DNA of 9,127 nt from Euryarchaeota archaeon UBA33 (GTDB lineage: Archaea; Thermoplasmatota; E2; DHVEG-1), in the NCBI GenBank assembly GCA_002506745.1, contig DAYE01000102.1, positions 1 to 9,127 on the forward strand, read 5' to 3'. Within the stretch, counting starts at the first letter, position 1. Each line of letters starts with the position of its first letter. The translations under genes and the position numbers were made by a program. Below the pieces are notes generated by a model. The model worked only from the letters and a program-made list of their open reading frames with translations, was not told where the DNA came from and made no database searches. Shown one piece after another: positions 1-5,051 of the stretch.

Positions 1-153
1 TACATCAAGATGGGTGCACTCAACGGATTGTTCGTCCTTGGCCGAAGCATCGGGCTCATTGGTCATTATCTTGACCAGAAGCGTCTGAAACAAGGGTTGT
101 ACCGACACCCCTGGGACGATATCGCTTACATGCTGCCGGAAAAAGAAAAATAA
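1..153 (+). CDS. ATP-citrate lyase, citryl-CoA lyase C-terminal end (partial, 5' truncated)
   Basis: Only the last 50 residues lie in the window; the reading frame is open from base 1 to a TAA at 151-153. The peptide contains [20 protein letters not shown] followed by [15 protein letters not shown]. This is nearly the same as the C-terminus of ATP-citrate lyase, including the human enzyme ([19 protein letters not shown]), as I remember it. This part belongs to the citrate-synthase-like citryl-CoA lyase domain. The enzyme is cytoplasmic and converts citrate, CoA and ATP to acetyl-CoA, oxaloacetate, ADP and phosphate. In prokaryotes it is usually split into two subunits, and this domain would be on the CoA-lyase (larger) subunit; whether the gene is split here cannot be seen. 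A citrate synthase or succinyl-CoA synthetase is less likely, because the [17 protein letters not shown] signature is specific. A hairpin terminator follows directly. Confidence 0.9.
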   Translation, partial: YIKMGALNGLFVLGRSIGLIGHYLDQKRLKQGLYRHPWDDIAYMLPEKEK

Positions 154-166
154 CCCTGATAAAGAA

Positions 167-210
167 GAGCCATCCCACTGGCTCAATCTTACTCTTTTTT
201 TTTAAAAAAA
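167..210. terminator. Bidirectional terminator between ATP-citrate lyase and the surface-protein gene
   Basis: A 6-bp inverted repeat, GAGCCA (167-172) and TGGCTC (179-184) with a 6-nt loop, is followed by T9 at 195-203 and then A7 at 204-210. Read on the plus strand, the T9 tract ends ATP-citrate lyase transcripts. Read on the minus strand, the A7 becomes a T7 tract lying about 32 nt past the stop of the opposing gene at 242. Archaeal RNA polymerase terminates at oligo-T tracts, so one site can serve both convergent genes. Confidence 0.7.
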
Positions 211-241
211 GAAATGCGATGGTTCGTTTCCCTCTTTAGTT

Positions 242-1297
242 TCATCTAATTCCAACAACAAAAGGCCCGAGTAAGAACGCAGATTTTGTCACTGTTACCT
301 CATAAGCGTTTTGTGCTGATGCGGTAATGACGATATTAATTTTACCAAATCCAAACAATATCCCACTGTTCATTGGTTCTGATTCACCAACGACAAGCAC
401 TGTCGCTGCTCCTGTCGCAGATGCGTTGATTCGTTTGAATAGACCACCAGTTACTGTGATAGACCAGGTGACATATGTAGCATTATCTTCACCTATGTTT
501 TGCACATCAGCTGTTATCCCCCAGGGTCCTTTGATGTTACCGATCGCTAATTGTGTCACGCCTTGACCTTCGATGATCGCTTCGATACCCCAATTGAGAT
601 CATAACCAACAACACAAAGTTCAGACCATGAGGAACCTAACCAAATCCAATCTCCCTTCGTAAAAACCACAGGACCCGCATCAATACCCATAGAATAATC
701 GACATATCCATGTTTTTTTATCTGAAAAGAAGTCCAAATATCTTTGGTAATATCAAGAGTAACCGGAGTTGTAAGATTAATTCTTTTCCATCCTTTCCCA
801 GTAACATTAAATGGCTCTGAAGAGACTAGTTCACCTGGCGATGATTCAGTACCTTGTTTGTAAATTTTTAACGACCCTTCGTTCGAATGGTTTTCCCAAT
901 GATAAAAGCGTGCTCCGATGAGCTCCCAGTCATCGTAGGGAGCAAGCTCTTGGGGTGTGATTCGGATTGCTGCTTCCCAGTCTATTCGATAAAAGCTTGG
1001 TCCGAGACCACCGACTATTTCACCATTATAAAAAGCAATCACTTTTTCGACTCTTGGAACGTAAGGTTTTACCACAGGAAGATCTGCTTGTGTCCGAGAT
1101 TGTTCAAACGAATTTAATTGTGGTGTCAGCACTCCATTTGTCAAGTAACTTTCTATCCGTGATTCAAAAAGAGGTGAACCGACAGGTCTTGGTATGTCAC
1201 TTGATTCAAAACCATCTGTACTTTTCACGCAGAATATTATCAATAATACGATTGGAATGGCAGCAAAGAGATAAAAAACCATTCTCTTCTCATTCAT
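242..1297 (-). CDS. Membrane-anchored or secreted two-domain beta-rich surface protein
   Basis: 351 residues from the ATG at 1297. An in-frame ATG 11 codons upstream (1330) is less likely: the 1297 start has a purine-rich site AGGGGGA (1304-1310) at 6-nt spacing, and MNEKR then leads straight into a hydrophobic segment (about residues 6-23). That segment is a signal anchor or uncleaved signal peptide; there is no clear lipobox. Residues about 85-244 resemble the beta-sandwich modules of secreted Bacteroidetes and archaeal proteins, with W-KRINLTTPVTLD, then YVDYSMGIDAGPVV and KGDWIWLG. Residues about 247-351 look like an Ig/CARDB-type module (ADVQNIGEDNATYVTWSITV, then SGILFGFGKINIVITA), a pattern I associate with Thermoplasmatota surface proteins. 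Five N-X-S/T sequons (residues 136, 164, 174, 272 and 291) fit an extracellular glycoprotein. No catalytic motif was seen, so adhesion or ligand binding is only a guess. The gene looks more AT-rich than iorA. Confidence 0.75.
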   Translation of the reverse strand: MNEKRMVFYLFAAIPIVLLIIFCVKSTDGFESSDIPRPVGSPLFESRIESYLTNGVLTPQLNSFEQSRTQADLPVVKPYVPRVEKVIAFYNGEIVGGLGPSFYRIDWEAAIRITPQELAPYDDWELIGARFYHWENHSNEGSLKIYKQGTESSPGELVSSEPFNVTGKGWKRINLTTPVTLDITKDIWTSFQIKKHGYVDYSMGIDAGPVVFTKGDWIWLGSSWSELCVVGYDLNWGIEAIIEGQGVTQLAIGNIKGPWGITADVQNIGEDNATYVTWSITVTGGLFKRINASATGAATVLVVGESEPMNSGILFGFGKINIVITASAQNAYEVTVTKSAFLLGPFVVGIR

Positions 1298-1303
1298 ACA
1301 TTT

Positions 1304-1348
1304 TCCCCCTTTCAACCAGTTTAATAACACTGTTCTCCTTTAAAAACA
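1304..1348 (-). promoter_or_regulatory. Possible promoter and RBS of the surface-protein gene
   Basis: Read on the minus strand, GTTTTTAAA (1339-1347) is a weak TATA-like element centred about 46 nt upstream of the ATG at 1297, with no clear BRE. It would put the transcript start near 1317 and give a leader of about 20 nt that contains the AGGGGGA ribosome binding site (1304-1310). The ribosome binding site is good; the TATA call is tentative. Confidence 0.4.
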
Positions 1349-1406
1349 TATCTGAAAACCATCAATATTACATTATTTTAAAAAAATCGGTAAGATACTC
1401 TCTACA

Positions 1407-1450
1407 AATGAAAAATAAAAAGGAAAGAAGTATTATTTAGTGATAATACT
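1407..1450 (-). terminator. Hairpin plus T-rich terminator downstream of alba
   Basis: A perfect 8-bp inverted repeat, AGTATTAT (1429-1436) and ATAATACT (1443-1450) with a 6-nt loop, lies 7 nt past the Alba stop codon. On the minus strand it is followed by a T-rich run with T5 tracts (about 1407-1428). The position and polarity fit termination of the alba transcript. Confidence 0.6.
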
Positions 1451-1456
1451 CCAGTT

Positions 1457-1744
1457 TTACTTAGACAGAGATATCTCGATTGATGAGACGTTCGAGGTTC
1501 GTCCTTCTTCGTTTGTGATAGCTTCTGTTCCGATGCGTATTTCCTTGATCTTTGCATCTTGGACAAACCGGTTTCTTGTTATCTCTGCTGCATCGACTGC
1601 TCTGCTAATCGCTCGGCCCCGTGCCTTAATAACTACTTCGGTGGACCCGCTGTTGAATTGCGTGACGACTGCCAGAACGTAGCTCATTGGTGGTTTGTTT
1701 CCTACATAGATCACGTTTTCTTCGCTTTCTTCTTTTGCTGTCAT
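1457..1744 (-). CDS. albA: DNA/RNA-binding protein Alba
   Basis: 95 residues, the normal size for Alba (Sac10b family), a small dimeric archaeal chromatin and RNA-binding protein that coats or bridges nucleic acid. The family signature is almost complete: [20 protein letters not shown] (residues 11-30), then [20 protein letters not shown] with the central [10 protein letters not shown] helix, and a C-terminal beta hairpin region [20 protein letters not shown]. When aligned with the Sulfolobus protein, Lys16, whose acetylation lowers DNA affinity there, is Asn16 here, while Lys17 is kept; I recall the same GNKP form in other euryarchaeal Albas. The start at 1744 is supported by a strong ribosome binding site and a BRE/TATA promoter. 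The gene lies 83 nt downstream of thiD-thiN on the same strand but has its own promoter, so it is probably transcribed separately and at a high level. Confidence 0.95.
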   Translation of the reverse strand: MTAKEESEENVIYVGNKPPMSYVLAVVTQFNSGSTEVVIKARGRAISRAVDAAEITRNRFVQDAKIKEIRIGTEAITNEEGRTSNVSSIEISLSK

Positions 1745-1751
1745 AAACTAT

Positions 1752-1818
1752 ACCTCTCCGTAAGTTCCTAGGTTAGTAGGCGGTCCTATAAACGTTATCA
1801 TTTATATAGGTTTCGTAA
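1752..1818 (-). promoter_or_regulatory. Strong BRE/TATA promoter and Shine-Dalgarno of alba
   Basis: Read on the minus strand, ACGAAACC (BRE-like, about 1809-1816) is directly followed by TATATAAA (1801-1808), close to the archaeal consensus. Initiation is predicted near 1778, giving a leader of about 35 nt. GGAGAGGT (1752-1759) lies 7 nt before the ATG at 1744 and is nearly ideal against the 16S anti-Shine-Dalgarno. The element fills most of the gap between the thiD-thiN stop and alba, and no terminator was seen in that gap. Confidence 0.8.
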
Positions 1819-1827
1819 TTTTATATC

Positions 1828-3177
1828 TTATGGGAATGAAGTGTCCACTATCTTCTTAATTTTAATAAGAACGTCGTGCGGATCTTTTCCAAGCACCCGA
1901 ATTATGGGTTCTTTTCCGACCGCTCCAGTATCATAAATAATATCAGGGACGAACCCGCAGGTGGTTATCGCTTGTTTCGTCCCCCATTCCATGGTTGAGG
2001 AAGTCTTCTCTGGTTCGAATTTCCGGTCGAACGAGCCGAGGGTAAAACCAAGCTTGGTGCAGAGCTGGAGGGTTTTTTGTGCATAGCGGATGTTAAGTGC
2101 TGATCGCATGGTTGCATCAAATGACATGGCCGCAAGAACAATCGATGCCACATGTTTTGAAGCGCCAAAATCAAGCAGGCCGCATAACAAGGATCGATCT
2201 CTGAATCTGGTGATTCTTCCCTCGATAGCGCAGACGTCGGTTCGTGTTTTTGCGTTGGGGAGCGCATAGACGAAGTTCATGCCTACCTCGGGGATGAACT
2301 GTGCTGAAAGAAAGGAGACCAGTGTTTCAGTAGCGTTATTCAGCTGAAGCCAGACGTTGAATTGCTCGTTGTGTTGAACCACAGGCGGGATTTGAAGTGT
2401 CGAGGAATGGTTCAGTACATCAGCGCCTTTCCCTGGAGCGTATCCTTCTTGTATCATGCTCCAGACGATGGATTTTGCTTTCTGTACCGCAGTGAACGGT
2501 GATTCTCCAGACGCAAGCAACCCGGTGATCAGAGCAGACAATGTGCAGCCTGAGCCGTGCGCCTTTTTCTGAGGTATCCTCGGCAGTGTGAAGTGATAGT
2601 ACTGTTTCCCATCGTAGAGGAGATCTGTGACCATTTCTGCTTGGAGATGACCGCCTTTGACTACGACATACTCTGGGCCGAGTTCAAAGATGTCCTTGGC
2701 TGCTTTCTCAAGATCTTTTAGCTTCGTGATTTTCATGTCCGTCAGGCGACATGTTTCAGGGACGTTTGCGGTCACCATATATGCATGAGGCAGCAGTTCT
2801 TTTTTCAATGAAGCAAGAAATGTATGGTTCGAAAGCGCATCACCGCTCGTCGCAACCATCACCGGGTCGACAACCGGTTTAAGATGATGTGTTCTTAATT
2901 GTCGCGCAACGACGTGGACGATTTCTTCGTCGAACAGCATCCCGGTCTTCACCGCAGCAATGGTGAAATCATCAAAGAGGGTTTCGATCTGCTGTTCAAT
3001 GACATCCACAGGGACTTTGTAGATCGTTCTGACCTGTTGGGTGTTCTGGGAGGTGATACAGGTGATAGCTGTCGTCCCATACACACCAAGGTAGGAGAAT
3101 GATTTCAGGTCTGCTTGGATCCCTGCACCAGCTGAGGAATCAGAACCTGCGATACTGAGCGCAACCTTCTTAACCAT
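1828..3177 (-). CDS. thiDN: Bifunctional HMP/HMP-P kinase and thiamine-phosphate synthase (ThiD-ThiN fusion)
   Basis: 449 residues from the ATG at 3177. The N-terminal ThiD domain (about 1-255) is a ribokinase-fold kinase that phosphorylates hydroxymethylpyrimidine (HMP) to HMP-P and HMP-PP. It shows SIAGSDSSAGAGIQADLKS (8-26), KTGML (77-81), DPVM (104-107), VVKGGH (172-177) and AHGSGCTLSALITG with the active-site Cys at 211. The C-terminal ThiN domain (about 268-449) joins HMP-PP to thiazole phosphate to give thiamine monophosphate and replaces bacterial ThiE. Arg321 and His342 match in position and spacing the Arg/His pair I recall as important in the Pyrobaculum ThiDN. The frame extends 29 codons further to an ATG at 3264, but that extension contains the TATA box (3201-3210). 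The box sits about 28 nt from the 3177 ATG, as expected for a leaderless mRNA, and MVKKVALSIAGSD is the usual family start. The product feeds TPP to enzymes such as IorA. Confidence 0.93.
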   Translation of the reverse strand: MVKKVALSIAGSDSSAGAGIQADLKSFSYLGVYGTTAITCITSQNTQQVRTIYKVPVDVIEQQIETLFDDFTIAAVKTGMLFDEEIVHVVARQLRTHHLKPVVDPVMVATSGDALSNHTFLASLKKELLPHAYMVTANVPETCRLTDMKITKLKDLEKAAKDIFELGPEYVVVKGGHLQAEMVTDLLYDGKQYYHFTLPRIPQKKAHGSGCTLSALITGLLASGESPFTAVQKAKSIVWSMIQEGYAPGKGADVLNHSSTLQIPPVVQHNEQFNVWLQLNNATETLVSFLSAQFIPEVGMNFVYALPNAKTRTDVCAIEGRITRFRDRSLLCGLLDFGASKHVASIVLAAMSFDATMRSALNIRYAQKTLQLCTKLGFTLGSFDRKFEPEKTSSTMEWGTKQAITTCGFVPDIIYDTGAVGKEPIIRVLGKDPHDVLIKIKKIVDTSFP

Positions 3178-3200
3178 ACGAGATTCGCAATACTGTTGAG

Positions 3201-3228
3201 ATTTATATGGATTTTTCTCGGAAAAAAA
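3201..3228 (-). promoter_or_regulatory. Promoter of thiD-thiN (leaderless) with upstream T7 tract
   Basis: On the minus strand, GAGAAAAAT (about 3211-3219) precedes CCATATAAAT (3201-3210). The TATA centre is about 28 nt from the ATG at 3177, so transcription should begin at or within a few bases of the start codon, giving a leaderless message. Just upstream, a minus-strand T7 run (3222-3228) lies about 40 nt past the methyltransferase stop and could end that transcript. No TPP riboswitch elements are visible, and a leaderless mRNA would leave no room for one. Confidence 0.65.
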
Positions 3229-3267
3229 GATTTTTCTTTCTAATTTTTTTTCTGATTCATCCATCGT

Positions 3268-4152
3268 TCATTTTTTTGTTGCAACGATAGTGTAATACCC
3301 CAGATTCTTGGTTATCCCAAGAAGCATCTCAAGAAAACCAGCTCCCCCGATTATTTTATCAGTGTCTTCATTGGTTTTTCCTTTTCCTTTATTTATGAGC
3401 CGTCTGACCTCTGCGGACACTAAACCTCTCAAACTCACGAAGAACCCACCAAATAAATAATGCTTGCTGATGTGCTTTGAAAGATCATGGATGACGATGT
3501 CTGTAAACCCCGCGGATTTCAGGTATGATTGCATTTCTTGCAATGAAACGACACCAGGGATGGAACGTTTCGATAGCATCAACATATAGGCATTTTTTAG
3601 AAATGAGCTCGAAGGTTGATCCTTTGGGAAAAAACCATCGATGATCACACACTTGCCATGAGGTTTAAGAATTCGTGAGATTTCATTGATCACATCTTCT
3701 TTCTTTATCGCATAGACGATTGATTCGAGAGCAAATACACGATCGAACGAGTTATTCTGGAAGCCGGTGTTCTTGTAATTCCCTGAGAGGAATTGTATAT
3801 TCGTGAGATTCTGTTGGTTTTGTATTTTTTTTGCTAGCTCAATTTCCTCCATCCCAAGGGATATTCCGGTGAAATGGCATTCAGGATATTTTTTTGCTAA
3901 GTATCGAGATGTTGCCCCTATCCCACAGCCCGCCTCCAAAACATCGAATGCTTGCCCGTCTCCTAACCCAAGAAGTCCGCTGATATATTTGTTCATATTC
4001 TGGATCGCTTTTCGATAGTTCATTACACCTTTTTCATAGTACCCGAAATGAAAACCACCATCGAGAAATTTTTGATTGAATTTTTTCCCGACCGACCAGA
4101 GATTATCATAGTATCGCTGTATTTTTTCTTCTGGGTTTATCATCGGCACCAT
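3268..4152 (-). CDS. Class I SAM-dependent methyltransferase, substrate unknown
   Basis: 294 residues with a Rossmann-fold methyltransferase core. Motif I is VLEAGCGIGATSRYLAKKYP (71-90), which binds S-adenosylmethionine. The beta-2 region is HFTGISLGMEEIELAKK (93-109), motif II is FDRVFALESIVY (136-147), and motif III is RILKPHGKCVIIDGFF (160-175). The layout, with an ESI-Y acidic loop and a VVSLQEMQSYLKSAGF segment in the C-terminal half, resembles the tocopherol/sterol/UbiE-MenG group that methylates small lipophilic or quinone-like molecules. Family similarity does not fix the substrate. The start at 4152 is preferred over the ATG at 4143, because GGAGTGA (4162-4168) lies 9 nt before the former and 18 nt before the latter. 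The gene appears more AT-rich than iorA or thiDN, judged by eye. It has its own promoter and no pathway partner in the window. It ends 90 nt before the thiDN start. Confidence 0.85.
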   Translation of the reverse strand: MVPMINPEEKIQRYYDNLWSVGKKFNQKFLDGGFHFGYYEKGVMNYRKAIQNMNKYISGLLGLGDGQAFDVLEAGCGIGATSRYLAKKYPECHFTGISLGMEEIELAKKIQNQQNLTNIQFLSGNYKNTGFQNNSFDRVFALESIVYAIKKEDVINEISRILKPHGKCVIIDGFFPKDQPSSSFLKNAYMLMLSKRSIPGVVSLQEMQSYLKSAGFTDIVIHDLSKHISKHYLFGGFFVSLRGLVSAEVRRLINKGKGKTNEDTDKIIGGAGFLEMLLGITKNLGYYTIVATKK

Positions 4153-4161
4153 ATCTCTTGG

Positions 4162-4194
4162 TCACTCCATTGAATTATCATAATATATATAAAT
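4162..4194 (-). promoter_or_regulatory. Promoter and Shine-Dalgarno of the methyltransferase gene
   Basis: The minus strand reads TATTTATATATATTA across 4180-4194, a long TATA element centred about 35 nt upstream of the ATG at 4152. GGAGTGA (4162-4168) is a good ribosome binding site. The predicted transcript start (about 4158-4164) falls very near this site, so the leader would be unusually short or initiation slightly further upstream. Confidence 0.65.
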
Positions 4195-4304
4195 ACTCCC
4201 AGGCGACGACCGTTCTTGACTCGCTCTCTGAAGATTCTCCACGGGATTCTCTGGATAAACGGTCTTATAGATATACCTATTTTTTGAAGAAAACAAACGT
4301 GTTG

Positions 4305-4312
4305 AAAAAAAA
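4305..4312 (-). terminator. T8 tract, likely terminator of the small ORF transcript
   Basis: Eight As on the plus strand read as T8 on the minus strand, about 55 nt past the stop of the 36-codon ORF. It is flanked by GTTG and GTTGT without a strong hairpin. Oligo-T alone can terminate archaeal transcription. Confidence 0.5.
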
Positions 4313-4365
4313 GTTGTAGATTTAATCAACCCGTGGTTCACAGGGTGTTTCACAAAAAGACTGGG

Positions 4366-4476
4366 TTATGCTTCTTTTATGTATGGTATCAGGTTCCCAT
4401 CGTCTTGCTCTTCGAATAGCGGTACCTGTTTCGGGACTGTCTTGTGTTCCATAATTACATAGTTTTTTGTGGTCAT
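4366..4476 (-). CDS. Candidate small protein of 36 residues
   Basis: An ATG at 4474-4476 opens a 36-codon frame ending in TAA at 4366-4368. The product begins MTTKNYVIMEHKTVPKQVPL and ends FEEQDDGNLIPYIKEA. It is soluble-looking, mixed in charge, and has no Cys, signal peptide or membrane segment. Support for translation is the GGAG of TTGGAGAAAT directly before the ATG (plus a second GGAGGG a few bases further up) and a composition unlike random AT-rich DNA. A T8 tract follows. No good TATA lies right in front; the nearest candidate promoter is at 4613-4629, which would give a leader of about 115 nt. I do not recognise the protein. It may be a genuine small regulator, or a chance frame in an RNA leader. 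Confidence 0.45.
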   Translation of the reverse strand: MTTKNYVIMEHKTVPKQVPLFEEQDDGNLIPYIKEA

Positions 4477-4731
4477 ATTTCTCCAACCCTCCAGTGTCTT
4501 TTTTCAGTCAAGAAGAGGCAAAAATCAGGATAACAAGCAGATATGGTAGTCGTGTAAGTGATCCCGATAACTCCTTCTTAATCTCTCCAGTTTTTATGTA
4601 ACCCGCGTTGAGTACATATAGTTTCGTATTTGTGCAAAAAAACCATGTCGTGTCATGGCAAGAAAAAAACTTTTTGAATAAAAAAGGGAAGGATGCTGGT
4701 CTCACTAGGAGGGATGGGATGCACTCTACAA
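4477..4731. other. Gap segment without a convincing gene
   Basis: A minus-strand open frame of 65 codons (4508-4705) has no ribosome binding site, an odd Phe-rich composition and the candidate BRE/TATA promoter inside it, so it is not called. A plus-strand AGGAGGGATG near 4708-4717 looks like a ribosome binding site, but no useful frame follows. Apart from the promoter at 4613-4629 nothing else was supported here. Confidence 0.5.
4613..4629 (-). promoter_or_regulatory. Candidate BRE/TATA promoter in the 0.9-kb gap
   Basis: On the minus strand, ATACGAAAC is followed by TATATGTA, a BRE-TATA arrangement much like that of alba (ACGAAACC then TATATAAA). Initiation is predicted near 4591, and the transcript would run about 285 nt to the T8 at 4305, through the 36-codon ORF. 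The leader between 4591 and 4477 has no ATG-started frame; it could be a long 5' UTR or part of a non-coding RNA. Confidence 0.45.
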
Positions 4732-4920
4732 CTACCAGCTTAATTCCTTCCAGACCAATGAAAGAGCCACTGTTTTAAGTACCTTGTTTGTAGTTGTATA
4801 TGCAAGTAGTGATGCAGGTGCGCTATCACAGGATGGTAAACCTCCTGGTATACTCCAAGTGAATACAGAGATGAGGCCAGAAATTATTATTGCAACCTCT
4901 TTCCAAACAATCCCCATCAT
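4732..4920 (-). CDS. Weak candidate: small hydrophobic protein of 62 residues
   Basis: A 62-codon frame starts with two ATGs at 4920 and ends at a TAG, with a second TAG two codons later. The N-terminus has a hydrophobic stretch (VAIIISGLISVFTWSI, residues 9-24) that could be a signal or membrane helix, followed by a Ser/Thr-rich middle and a Trp-containing tail. There is no Shine-Dalgarno, but a TTTTATAC element (minus strand, about 4943-4950) is centred about 26 nt from the first ATG, the geometry of a leaderless archaeal transcript. No family is recognised. It could equally be a chance frame in the divergent region before iorA. Confidence 0.25.
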   Translation of the reverse strand: MMGIVWKEVAIIISGLISVFTWSIPGGLPSCDSAPASLLAYTTTNKVLKTVALSLVWKELSW

Positions 4921-4992
4921 TTTTGTTTATCGTTGTAACAATGTATAAAATCATATTATAAGATTTCAAGAACTGTTCCACCATGTATGGTT

Positions 4993-5034
4993 ACATTTAT
5001 ATGCTGTCTTTTTTTTACCACATCCAGGGGAATT
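4993..5034 (+). promoter_or_regulatory. Promoter of the iorAB operon
   Basis: TTTATATG (4996-5003) is a TATA element centred about 52 nt upstream of the first possible iorA ATG, predicting initiation near 5025 and a leader of about 27-39 nt. An AGGGGAA sequence (5026-5032) lies too far (about 19 nt) from the ATG at 5052 to act as a normal ribosome binding site. Confidence 0.6.
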
Positions 5035-5051
5035 GAACATCTTTTACCTCA

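Noticed and set aside
967..1440. Plus-strand open frame of 157 codons antisense to the surface-protein gene
   Set aside because: It has no ribosome binding site, a random-looking composition, and lies opposite a gene with a good start, signal segment and recognisable modules; it also runs across that gene's promoter.
3178..3267. TPP riboswitch ahead of thiD-thiN
   Set aside because: None of the conserved TPP-aptamer elements (such as CUGAGA) was found, and the predicted leaderless mRNA has no space for an aptamer.
4162..4353. Minus-strand frame of 63 codons upstream of the methyltransferase
   Set aside because: It starts at a GTG without a ribosome binding site, contains the T8 tract, and its 3' end is made from the methyltransferase TATA box and Shine-Dalgarno.
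4508..4705. Minus-strand frame of 65 codons in the gap
   Set aside because: There is no ribosome binding site, the composition is odd, and a better-supported BRE/TATA element lies inside it.
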